This document shows positions 37,247 through 50,000 of a DNA stretch of 64,000 bases, piece after piece. Every line of letters starts with the position of its first letter. Position 1 is the first letter of the stretch. Origin of the DNA: Leptoclinus maculatus. Its lineage: Eukaryota > Chordata > Actinopteri > Perciformes > Stichaeidae. Under the pieces are notes generated by a model. That model was not told the origin of the DNA. It made no database searches and worked only from the letters and a program-made list of their open reading frames with translations. The position numbers were made by a program, and so were the translations under genes. Location of the stretch: positions 12,891,850-12,955,849 of the forward strand of contig JAVDOI010000006.1 in NCBI GenBank assembly GCA_032191485.1, read 5' to 3'.

Positions 37247-37791
37247 TCATTGTTCAGACATTACACATGAACCTTATCAGAAGCATCTGCTAAACACTGG
37301 CAATCCATTTCAGGCAATTATATGGCTACAGATCAATGGACATAAAATGAGGAAAAAGTCAAAATCCCTGTCAGTAAGTGACAAGATTATGTAAAAACAA
37401 AGATACTTTATGAGAAAAACATCAGCTGAACAAAAAGAAATATCTCGTGTGAGCATCAGAGAAAACCGTATCTTTAAATGGTCTCAGCTTTTTATCTCTT
37501 GTGAACCACTTCTCATGCACCACTGTCTCCTGGGATTAATCGTCAAATAAAAATAATAAGCAACAATTGTGATGATCAAATAAGTAAAAATGACCAATGC
37601 ACTGGTTCAAGCTTCTCAAATGTGAAATTACATGTGTTGCTTTCTCTTAGTTGTCTATGATCGTAGTGGACTGTTGAACTGAAACAAACAACTTGAATAC
37701 ATCATTACACAGAATTATGATTACTATTTTTCATAGTTTTCTATATTTTACAGACAAAACAATAAAAAGAATTAATGAATGGAAAAAAAAA

Positions 37792-38077
37792 TAGGGCTGC
37801 CCCCTCTTAGTTGATTAGTCGACTAATCAGTCATTTTGGTTTAGTTGACTAACAGTTCTTGAGTTGATTAGCCATTTGTCTACGCCTTTTTATGTTAAAT
37901 AAATTATCTCCACATCTCTGGTAAACAAAAGGTTCAAAGTGGTGCTTTTCTCTGATTCTTTGTGGAGAACTCAGTTTTACAGATCTGTCGATTAAATTAA
38001 ATCAACTAATCAATTAGTTGATCAAATCGTATGACTGTTAGTCGACTGAAACATGTCTTTGGTCGAGGACGGCCCTC
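37792..38077. repeat. TAGGGCTGC-ended MITE-like repeat
   Basis: Starts TAGGGCTGCCCCCTCTTAG with several GATTAGTCGACTAA-type motifs, and ends GTTAGTCGACTGAA...GGTCGAGGACGGCCCTC, so the ends are imperfect inverted copies. It matches a family of short teleost DNA transposons known to me by sequence, not by name. It lies in the putative ampd2 3' UTR. Confidence 0.55.
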
Positions 38078-41033
38078 GAAAATATTCATTAGTTGTGGTG
38101 TGCTGTTGCTAAGGACAACACAGAGCCCCACCATGACAACTATCAGAGATTAATATTTGTGAGGTAGACTGCACTATGTTGTGAGTGCAGACAAGTGGCT
38201 CTGTGGTAAATGTAAAAGACAATATGAAGCCATGAAGGGGACATAAACACAGTGTACACAACCAGTTGTAAAGATGAATGAATGGAAAAGGTTTAGGTCA
38301 GATTATAATCGTCTCTCAGTGATAAAGCGTTGTCATCAAACATTTAATCCCTTAATTACCTCACAACATGTTGAAGAGTAGTCAAAAATATGGCTGCTAA
38401 ACATTCAAACTAGGAAAGGCCACTAACAGAACGAAGCTGCAATACGTGAACATAATTATCCTTTGTGCTTCCGCCTACGGACTGATGCTATTGGACAAGT
38501 CAGTGTAGATCAATGGTTGCAATGAGTCTTTGCAACCAAAAATCCCCCAATCAGAAAAAGCCAACTCTATTGAAGTGACATAAAAATGAGGGGTAGTTTG
38601 TATGTGTGTGTGTGCGTGTGTAGGTTGGTGTTGGAATGGCTATCTATCATGGTATCTATAGGTATCTGTCATGTACCTACTGAGAATGATCAGGAATAAA
38701 AAAACAAAGTGTGAAGAAGTGACTGTAAAATAATAACAGACGGGACAGACATTCAAACATTGTGTCTGATTAAGAAATGAAAAAGACTAACAACAATAAA
38801 GCCGTATTAAAAAACTATTTTCATGACATAATGTACGGCATAATAACGGCAACAAAACTAAGTGTTAAACCTCGACATCAATATAGTGTGAATATAAAAT
38901 TTCTTATCTCTATATCCGCCTTAAAAAAATACACTTTATACATGAAATCCAAACAAACACGCACATCTCACCATGTTCAGCGCACAACTCGAGTGCATCC
39001 CTTGAACACACAGCTGGTGTGTTGTTGCTGAACAAATGCAGGTTCTCATCTTTCACCCTAATCATCTATAAAGCAAAACATGTAGAGATACGGATACTGG
39101 TTATTCAAATAACAAGGCTGACGTTTTCTGATTCAAATATTACTCAACAGCACAGCATCTAGGTTTGAGAAGAATGCTCACAGTTTGATGGGACGTTGGA
39201 CCGTGTCCAGCGGCAGGTAGAGCGGTGTGATAACATGAAGATGGGGGGGTGCTGTTCAATACAATATGTGATCCCAGCTTTGATCACATTTGGGGCGGGT
39301 TTAAAACAGCAAAATGCTACAAGAACCATGCAACATTCTTAACCATGTCCCAGCATGGTTTGCTCCTCTCCACATGGCGAACAACGCTGAATTTAAATCT
39401 GTTTACTGCAAACACACTTTTGACTCGAAAAGCTGGTCGGCAGCCCTGAATTAGTTAAGATGCTTTACATTTACAGCTCGCTGTAAACAACTCATTATTT
39501 CCTGCCATCCATTACTCATGCAGCCATGCGCAACAAAAAATTAAAAAAACAATAGCAGAGTACTACAAACAAGTCAATTTTCCATGTCAAACGAAGGCCA
39601 CGGTAAAAAAGCTATTTTACACCGAGCATGCAGCTAGGTGGTTTCAGTTCCATCGGTGCGGATATTACAACAGCATAGAGGCCTACTGTACATGACTGAG
39701 GAAAACATATGCAATCCAGGTGACCAAAACTGGGCAAAGCTAAAAATGAAAAGGCACTGTGAAGTTTTGGCTTAGTGCATGTACAGCGCACTGCATGCAA
39801 AGGGGGGAAACACATCTATGACTTTCTAGTTTGTCCATAAGGAATGAATGAAATCAGGGACAAAAGGAGGAAAGCTAAGGTCCATATATTCATAGACATC
39901 GTGAGGTAACTTTAAGAGTAACTCTTAGACAATGCTGAATCCATCAAACTTATTTGTGCTGTGGTTCCAATCTATTATGCCCATTCCCCCTTTTACCTTT
40001 TAAATCTTCTACATCGGAAGTTGGTCGAAATACACCATGAAACAAAGATGATTTTCAACATTTACTGGATTAATTTGTAGCTGAAGACGACTGTTTGCTT
40101 CGTGGAATGTCTGCAGTCGACCACCAGGAAGTCTGCTTCTAGTACTGACTCGAAGGACTTTCTCCCTTCGATGTCACTTTCTGAGCTCATTGAAATCACG
40201 GAAGAACGATTCTTTGTGTGCATTTGGCAAATAAATGATGTGAAACCACACTAAGCACAATGCATGGCTGATATCTAGAACTGCAGCATTCAGACAAGAA
40301 GCTACATTCTCTTCTCTCTGATTCAGTTACTGTACATCTTCAAGCTTTGCGCAACCGTGAAGTAGCTTAAAACATGAAACCTGTCAAAGTTTGTTTTGTG
40401 CGTCCAACCCTGACCTGTATTATTTCAATAAAACTACATCCGTAATGCTTCATTATATGCAGTTAAGCAGCATGACTGTATAGTGGAAGATAAGAAACGT
40501 TCAGAGCAGGTTTGCAGTGAAGAGAGTTTAAATGTGCTGGTTGTCAGTGTTTCTGTAGTACACAGATCCTAAAGAGATACTACATGCTATGTAATGTGTC
40601 AGGTGAAATACAACATGTCGCTCACAGGGATCATCTGATAGATTTTTGGAAGGACAGGCTGGTCATGGACGAAGAAATAAAGACAACATTGCCCTAAAGC
40701 TAAGACTGAGACTGAACATGCCACAAAGAAAAGCAGAAACAAAGGTTTGGGAAAACACTGACTATGTATTTGGAACTTTAATGATATGAGGTTAAAGTCC
40801 TTTCCTGAAACCTAAAAATGATTCAAACACAAGAAAAGGAAGAATGTAGAAGCTGAGGTGCTCTGGAAAGCTCTGTATCCTTGGCTTTTGGGGAGCTGTG
40901 TAGCTGTGTGTGCGGCATTACTTCTATAGTGATGGTTGGTGGTGAATTACTCTCACACCACGTCTCTTCAGTGTCATGCTGGGTGGACCACAGGGTTTGA
41001 GGGTTCACAGGACAAGTCCTGGTTATTGCGACT

Positions 41034-44000
41034 TCAGCGTTGTCCCGGGAGAGGGCCCATGGACAGAGGGTCCTCCTCATTGATGGTGTCCAGCTCTTCA
41101 GTGTGCACAGCTTGAGTGATGAGCTGAAGCTCCTCAGAGAGCGTCTCGCTGCGGTACGCCACGCGGATATCAGGGACGTTGGTACGACGGATGTCGTTGC
41201 TCGTAGGACCCTCCTTAGAATAATTGGGGCCCAGCCAGTAGCTTTTGGCCTGGAATTAAGAGAAGCTACATGAGGTGGAAGCTCAGATACTAGTAAAACA
41301 CAGAAAGACATTCCCTCTTTAAGTTTTCCGAAGCAAACCACCTCATCTGCCCTTCATATGGGTTGCCGGCATTTCACCGTCTTGACCAACAATTAGAAAC
41401 ATCTCTTATTATAATGTAGTCCAGTAGAACACTACATTTAACAAAACATGAAATTGATGCATTTCTGTCAGTGTAACCAAAAACTGAACATTTTAAACTT
41501 CATAATAGGATGAGTTAATGGCAGAGCGGTTGTATTGAATTGCATTAGATTGTAATAAAGTGAGAGTATGCCACCTGTTTCAATACACAAAATGAGAAGA
41601 GTTACAAACTAGTTTACCTTGTGTGAAAACCCACTCATTAGGACACTGTTTCTTGCCAGCTCACACATGTCACAGGAACTTAGTTTCCACACCTGAGTAG
41701 CGATGCTGTACTCCTCCATCAGAGGCTCCTGGATCCAGAAAAAAACACACACAGAGCCTCATCACTTCTGACCATCGTTTTACATTGTCTACCTTAAATG
41801 TAGGTCATGTGTAGAGTCAGACAAACTTCCTTCACACTGACCTTGGTGAAGTGGAACTGAAGAGGATCATCAGTGGACAGAGAGATTATGAGGCCTCTGG
41901 ACAGGTACTCTGGCAGCGGGTTGCGATGGTAACTGAGAAACAGGCTGTTGTTACTCAGTGGGGACATGGCGATGCCAATCTGAGCCAGGTAGTAAAGATA
42001 TTGCAGCACCGGGGCCTGATGGATATCAAATAAGAGAGAGAGCATGAGAGACAAATGTCATCTTAAATCTATATGTACAGTATGTAAGGCCATGCTGTAC
42101 CCAATAGTTTGTATATCTCTTTGTGCTTCCCAAATTATATTGCAGTCCAATCCAATAGTTACAAAAATGTAATTAAGCTTTCTGATGCCATCAGGTTTGC
42201 AAGAAGGGGAAATTCAACAAAGATGAAATCATTAAGCAAAGCTTTCCAAATTAGTTTTAGAACACAGCCAGCACAACAATGTTATTTCCATAGCAGTCTT
42301 TTTAGAAGCAATCCAGGATGACCTCTCCTGACCTTTCTGAGCAGCAGACCGTGGGAGATGTTCTCTGACAACATGAAACCTGACACCAGGTGGTGGATTG
42401 GCCCCGCCTCCCCACAGTGAGGTCGCAGCACAAACATGCGAAAGCCTCTCTGCCTGTGTCAGTCAAATATATTTACAAAAACAACATTACAACTTAATTC
42501 TTGATTCTTGTGTGTTATACATGATTCCAGCTGGGCCATACCTTCGCAGGTGGTTGAGCACAGTCATGTTGGCATAGGTGTAGTAGAGGTAGTAGGAGTA
42601 AGGTGGGTTGTCTTCTTCCGTCCAGTTTTCTGGCAGCGGACTGTCAAGATTGAAGATGTGTTGCTCAGGTTTAGACTCATCGTCCACGCTGTCAAAGCCC
42701 ACCACCTGTGGACACACATGCAACAAAACAGGATAGAAACAAACGGCAGAATCATCAGGATAGCTTGGATTTCTTGTGAAGTGATACTCACATGCTCCAG
42801 GAAGAGGTGCAGCTCAGGATGACTGCGCGGGTTGATCGTGGCTTCAAACAGAGGCATGAAGACATTCTCCAACATCTCCTGGAAATTTGCCAGCTGCTTC
42901 TTTGTTCGGTAAACATCACTGGAGAGGTAATGATCGAACAGTGACATCATAGAGATGATTATTGTTTTTTTAAAAAGCACAATACATTTCAAATATAGGT
43001 TTAATTGTAGAGGCCAGAAGAGGTAACCCATGTCTACACTAGTTGAGGAGCATCTAGTCTCTCATACAAGGACATAACCTCAGAAATTAGACCAATTCAT
43101 TCCTTTTGGTTCGTGCTCTCATTACAACCACATGTTTGACCACCCCTGACAACAGTACAGCTTCAAGGTAAAAAGCAAAGTGGATGGAGTACTTACAAAA
43201 GACGGGGCACCTGGATAAGCCAGCGCACATTATCAGAGTACACGCGATGTTTGAGGGCCCACTGAGCCAGCTTCTCCCATTCATCCCTGGAGCGACCGTA
43301 GATGGACAGACGTAGCTCAGAGTTCTGGTACTTACTCTCCTCCAGGTCAAACATCACCTCCTGGACAAATAGTGACAGGAGATATCAATGCATCAGTTTG
43401 TGTACGTATTGATAAAATGTTTGGATGAGGTACATAAATACTTTACATATGAATTACTTCACACCTTGACTATGTGTGCAAAGTATTTTCCTTCAATGCA
43501 GTTGTCGGTCTTGATGAAGATCTCTCTCAGGATGGATTCTCCAATGGGGTTGTATTTGGCGTTGAACTTGTCAAACCGATGGAACGTGTTACGGTCCTGA
43601 TAAGTGAACCACAACCTGTCAAACCTCATTTTTATCGATATCAAATGTATTACACAGTATTCCTTTGTACACAGAAATATTTAGCACAACTTTAGTTAGA
43701 TACAGCTGCTCCCATTCCTGTTTTTCTTTCTTTATCATATGGCACAGGACCATGATCACATGAACATACAATAATGTCTCACCGCGTGCATGTCGAGAGT
43801 GTCTACACTCAGGTCAAAGGCCGTCAAGTTCATGCTCTCAAACACCTGCTTGAGGGTCTGACCACGGCCACGCTCAATGTGAACGATCTCCTCTGGGTTT
43901 ATCTTCATGGATCTCTTGATGAATCGCAGCAGGTGCTTCTGATTCATGCAGGAGGATGCATGTATGTGTGTGTCCACCTGTAGTTAGGGCAGAGCAGAAT

Positions 44001-47000
44001 ATGTGAGAGGCAGATATGACCTTGGATCTTGGCCTTAGGTTCAGTCCTTGTCTAGTTGAAGTCCCATTTTTGTAGTTTGAGAATGTTGTCAACTACCAAC
44101 AGTCACTGGATGATATCAAAATAGTAGCGATAGATTGACTGTGGTTGGCTCTTGCCTTTCGTATGTTGTAGAAGTCTCTATGTGGAACTTTCTTCTGCGC
44201 TGCCAGCTCCTTCATCTCATTCAGCAGGATGTGCATCTGGAATTTAGAGCTCAGGTACTGCAGGCGGCGGTAGCAGAAAGACTTCCTGTTAACACCATAC
44301 AGAGGAAACACAGGGATATTTAAAATAAACACACCATTTTAACATTGACATTTGTAGAATGATTGTATCAAAGAAGCACTCACACTGGGCCGTTGATAAT
44401 GAGGGCCATCATAACATTCATGTCTTCAATATACTCCGTCAGGTCAGGATAGGACAGGTCCAGTTCTGTGCTTCTGAAAAGGAGAACAATATAAAAGTAA
44501 TACAAACAGACAACCTTTTTTTTCTAATTAACTTGTTGTCAGGGACAAAAACATACTTGTCCATGTTGGTTTTCTTGTTGTAGACGTGGATGAGTCCACC
44601 CACCATCTTGCAACCATATCCTGTGTCTGCCGGCATAGTCTTGGGGTCCATGTCATAGGGGTGTGTCTTTGAGACAGGTGGGTGAACGGGGGCATCTGGG
44701 AAAAACAGGAAATTTATATTACTTTGGTTCTATATCCATGCTACAAAAATGTGCTTAAAATGATAAACAATGACTTGGTAACTGCTCAGATAAATGAGAC
44801 ACAGTGTGGGAGTTTGTACATAGTGGTCCTGAGCGACTACTGTGTTTTCATTTAAGAATCACAACTAAATTAGAATTTGGAAAATTTAAAACAGCTGTTG
44901 AGGGAGTGTGTCTTGTTTCTTAATTGTTTTGCCCACAAGTTCAGGGTGTTAAGCAAGTTCTTCACTTTCTTTCTGGCATTTCCTAGCTGTCACAATATCA
45001 ATATACATAATGCAGTATATACCCAGTTATGAGTTGCCTGCCTCATCTTAAAGACTGTCAAGCTTTTTCAAGCTTAAACACGCCCATTAGTGATGGTCCT
45101 GGAAAACCTCTTTAGACAAAACGTGGGATGTTACCTTAGCCCTAGTTATATCATGAGACAAGCTTGCAGAGAGCTGAAACACTTTGCTAATAAGTAACTA
45201 TTGTGTTCATAAAGAGTAGAAGGACTACAGTCCACTAGAAAGATACTCAACTGTTTGGTTCATAGGAGCAAATGCTGCATTTCGAGCTGCAACTACTATT
45301 GCTGCAAAGAAAAGCAGAAAATCCTGAATCCTGATCATTTTTTTTGTCGATTGACTAATCAAATATTCTTTACACTGCAATCTTCCCTTTTACCCCTGAC
45401 GCAACTTGTTTATAAAAAGCCCTTGACGCCTGCTGATGATGCTGAATCGGTTCTGGTATTCTGGGGTATAATAATATGAAAATAAACAAGATTCCCCTGC
45501 AGAACAGGGCCAGGTATTTGTTAAATGCATGGAGCCTTTCTGTTGACAGGTATTCCCAGCACAAAACGGGAAGCTAAAGAAACAGGCAGTCAAACTAAAG
45601 GTTTTTCCTTTGCTACTGTACATGGAGTAACCAAAACTGCTCTGTCACCGCATCTTGGCTACAGTTTCAAAGTGTATAGCTCGGCCCCTACCGCCTCCTT
45701 GTAAAACGGATACAATGGTCATCTCTGTGAAATTCAACAAAACACTCATGGCTATTTCTAACTGCAATAGAATATGTTTGGTGTGTGCATGATATACCAG
45801 CATCTACAGGGGTCTCTGCTATATCGTCATAGTCTGTCAGATCCAGAGGCTTCATCCCGAGGTCCTGCAGGGCATGAGCTGTGGTCTTACAAAAGGATTG
45901 CATGGATCGCTTTATGTACTTCTCCCGTATGAATAATGCCTTCACCACACACTTTGCAGCATCTACCAGGTCAACGAATGGCACCTGGGAAGATATCAAT
46001 TCACAGCAATGAAAATGGGATTACCTTACAAGAGTTTAAGTTTAATTGCTGATAAAAACACATACAAAAATCACTCGAAAAAAGCTCCTCACCCCACACT
46101 TTTCCTCTCCAGATATTGACACCCGCTGGTATTCTCTCTCCAGTGGCAATGCCCTTTCCCTAAAGCCATCATCAAGAGCGTCCCAACTCGTGTCCTTCAA
46201 TAACCTGCAAGGATACGGACAGTAAGAAGGAGAGTTTAAAACAAGAGAAAGGTAGGCAAAAGCAGACCAGATGTAGAGATGGAGAATATGTGGATACAAG
46301 CAGCAGCAGAAAAGTAAATGATGGAGATATAATCCAGATGTTATAGAATGTATACATTTGCAATGGCAGCATTAGTGCAGTTTATTTTGAAATAATAATT
46401 AACCTACAGAGCTGCCAAGTGACCGCACAAGTGACCGCACAAGATTAATAGAAAATGCACATACAGAGTATAGACTTTCAGACTTGAGAGACTTGCTGTC
46501 TTTAGAGAGCAAAAAGCAAAAGAACAAAGTACGGATTTGTACATCTAGTCACCAGCAGGGGGAAGATGTGATCCATCCCAATATGCAGATAATCTCAGTC
46601 AGTGGTTCTGGAGAAAAGCACTTTCAACCAACAATTCCTAAATAATTTTAGACTAGACAGCAATAAGTTTATAGCAATTATAAATAATAAAAAATTCAGG
46701 CAAGTAGTTGCCATGCACATTTCTAAGAATACAAGCCAGATAGAGATGAACTGAAAGAAAATAAACAACCAAAGACAAAATCACTACACAAATCACACAT
46801 ACTGAAGCAGATCTCACTCACTCTAGGTCTGCAGCACTGTCGATTTTCATTAAGTCCTGTTTGGCACGGAGCAAAATCTCTGGCTCAAGCCTTGGGGTGA
46901 TATGCAGCGGCGCAGGATAGCGTGGGCAAGGCAGGGGCAGATTGGCATCAGAGGTAATGAGAAGAAATTAAGCACACAAAGGCAGAGAGACCAGATATAT

Positions 47001-50000
47001 GCACACACAATCAAACAAGCTCTCTCTCACACACACATATACATTTACATATATACATATACATACAAAGCATAAGGTATTAAGTGATCAAGGGGATTGG
47101 GCACCAACAGACAAATATCATAAGTTAGTAGTTGTACACCCTGATTGGTAAACAGGGGCTTGCAGGGTGCACGATCGGCTTATTGGTGCAGATAGCTTCA
47201 ACCCCGGCAACCGAGACAGAACCCACCTCCTCGTAAAAGTTTTGCATAGAAGAAGATTGAAGACCAGAACAGCTGCAATGAGCTGGCTAGCCCTGTTAGC
47301 CGATTGCTGAGGTTAGTTAGCCCACAAACTGGCATGTTGGAAGCTGATAAGCATGTGTGCATGGGTGAAAGCAAGACTGTGTGTCAAATGTGGTGGTGTG
47401 GGAGAGCTCTGTCTGTCAGAGATTATGTTAAGAGTTTATTTAACTGGCTTTGTGTGTGCAGTGTGTTTGCATTTCCTCACTTAATGTCCTGGCTGATTTG
47501 CCTCTCCAGGCGGTGCCGTCGCTCTTCCAGCTGTTCGATGGGGCTGTCCTCCGGAAACTCATACGGTGCGCTTCGCATCTCACTCTCTGCCATGCTGCGT
47601 GTGAACAGCTCCTTTGTGCAAACATATGTTTATATGGTGTCATAAAACAGCAAAACAGGTCCACTTCCATGCACCTGTGGACATATGGAGGACTCTGGGG
47701 CTCACACAACCCCCCCCCCTGCTATATTTACCTTTGAATAAAGCCATAAAAAGCCAAGGCAGATATTGAACTGGACAAAATAAGAAAACTTTGATGAACT
47801 TGAAACATTTCTAATGTGTTTTGCTAAGTGTTGCTATGTGTTCTGGTAAGATAGACAATATCCCATTATTCATTTTAACATATTTATTATTATTATTTAG
47901 AATTCAAAGCTAACCTGTATTTTCATAACTGTCAATTTCCACATACAAACAAATACCAGTAATAGCTAATTCAAATATCTGAATGGCTGGAAAGCTGGTG
48001 CATGGATGCTAAGATTATTTAGCTTAGCTGTACTTAAAAGCTCTAATTAGTGTGGATTTGAATTCTTACCTCAGCAATCTCTTTGTATTTTTCGTCCATG
48101 GATGTTCGCAGGTCGATTGGGTAGTGTGTGAGAGAAACAGGCGTCCCTGGAAGTGATCTCTGGGGCTTGAGGGGCTTGGGCCCAGATGCACCACACAGGT
48201 CTGTAAGCAGACAGAGACAGAGTTTGTCATTTGTAAAAACAAAATTTTAAATAATAATAATTTGAGCAGTAATCCAAGAACATTTATCTGTAATCTATGC
48301 ACATTTTCTTAGCAATGTAAAATGTCAGCAAAATAAAAGTTATACTGTCTACTGAATAGTATAGAGCTTGGTTTAATTTTCTGCATCTGGAGACACAATG
48401 CAATTCAGACAATCCATCTTGAACTCATCCTTTTAGTGTTGCGTGGGGAAGATGATATTTAACAACGTTGTCTCTTTTCTGCTGAGTAACGTGGCGACTT
48501 GCTTAGGTAAGCCAGAGTCAGTAAAGTCACTGTACCTTCAGTGGAAAAATGTATACTTTCCACCTCTGTATGAAGCATATTGTCTGTGGGAAAGAGCCAT
48601 ATCAATTTTACCTGGTACATACAGGCTTTCAAAATACTATGTGTTATGTGTGCTTATGCAAAGGAGTCATTGTTAGAGTGATAAGGCCTGTACTTTATTA
48701 TTATTGAAAAAGCTTTGACGGAAAAGGATTTTCAATCCACAGGACCCCTCTCCAAACACAGACACACATATAACTTGGACTCTTCACAGTGTTCAATTAC
48801 TCATAGCATACAGCCAACTGCATCCAACATCATGTGCGAAGCAATTGACAGAACACGTTCGGGTTCAGATACACATGGATTGTCTCGGTGCTTTGCCGGC
48901 TCAGAGCTAATTCAATGGCAATGATGCCAATTTCTCTATAAATAAAAAAAAAAAGGAAAATAGAGACAGACAAATATGTAAAAACAGACAAAGCTGACTA
49001 GTACCATCCCAGACAAAAATAAACAATCATTTACACTTGGTTTACCAAGGATTGGAACGCATGGCGGTTTGAGTGGGGAGACCTATGATTTTAGAAAGCA
49101 CAGAGTTGGCTCAGACTATGTGCACACTACAGCTTAGACTCGTGCAATATAACTTCACATTCATTTAATAAAAAACTATAGACTTTGGACAAACAGCTAA
49201 ATCATACAACCGCTGTTATCAATAAATTTGATGTAGAACTAGAATATCTGTCACTTCAATCACTTACATCTTCCACCAGTTACTACAGTAGTTGCTGTAA
49301 CACATAACTCATCTCACCAGACGCAACAAAATACAGCCTAACAATAGTTTTCAAGATTGAGCAATCTTTGGCCAAGAGAACTTCCTTTGTTTCCTTTCCT
49401 TCAGCTACATGGACACATTAGCCCATTAGTATCTACACCGAAGACATCAAACACAAAGACAGTTGCGAACAGTTAGCCAGAAGTTAAACGAATGCAAATA
49501 GTGCATCACCATGATTACCTATGAAGCTCCGGTGACAGCGGCTGTGTCTGCAGGAAAATCCTTGTGCTATGTCCAAGAACAGAATAGAGGGCTGTACCAA
49601 TATATACTGTGTCACTTCAATCACACACAGGCATGCACACACACACACACTTGTAAAGAATTACCTTACACACTGACACATGCGTACACATACCTGTGAA
49701 TGGCATAGAGGGGCCTTCCCCACTCTAGACCTGCTGGAAACAGATGACGCCTGCTCCACTCCAGAATAAATCAAAGGCAAGACAGGAAAACCACCAAAAG
49801 ACCAAATACCTTTCTCTCCAAAGACTTAGGGACAATAAGGAACATCAAATGTACTAATTCCTGTGTACTTTCTAAAAAAAAAAAAGCCATACATCTCACT
49901 TTAAGAGAACCACAGTTTAAAGAGAACCATAGTTGTGTGCACACACAGTAACTCACTCACTCATAACAAGTCTGTGGCTTTAGGAGTGGTGCGTTCACTC

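Larger units (their letters stand above)
36797..41033. other. Overlapping 3' ends of eps8l3 and ampd2
   Basis: No coding sequence. The eps8l3 3' UTR likely runs to AATAAA at 37199-37204 or 37230-37235. The first clear minus-strand AATAAA (TTTATT on plus) at this end, 37241-37246, could end a long ampd2 3' UTR of about 3.8 kb. A repeat copy is present at 37792-38077 and a short GT-rich tract near 38600. An internal, nearer ampd2 poly(A) site is possible. Confidence 0.5.

Noticed and set aside
42560..42610. GAGGTAGTAGGAG stretch resembling let-7 miRNA
   Set aside because: It is antisense to ampd2 exon 14 coding for YYLYYTYAN, and no precursor hairpin is evident.
46891..46920. Longer ampd2 exon 4 reading through RYPAPLHITPR
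   Set aside because: No AG acceptor exists upstream in range, while the acceptor ending at 46891 gives the human-like QDIK|LEPEILL join.
49630..49700. CA-rich stretch as a possible repeat array
   Set aside because: Short imperfect microsatellite without spacer-repeat structure; not an array of interest.
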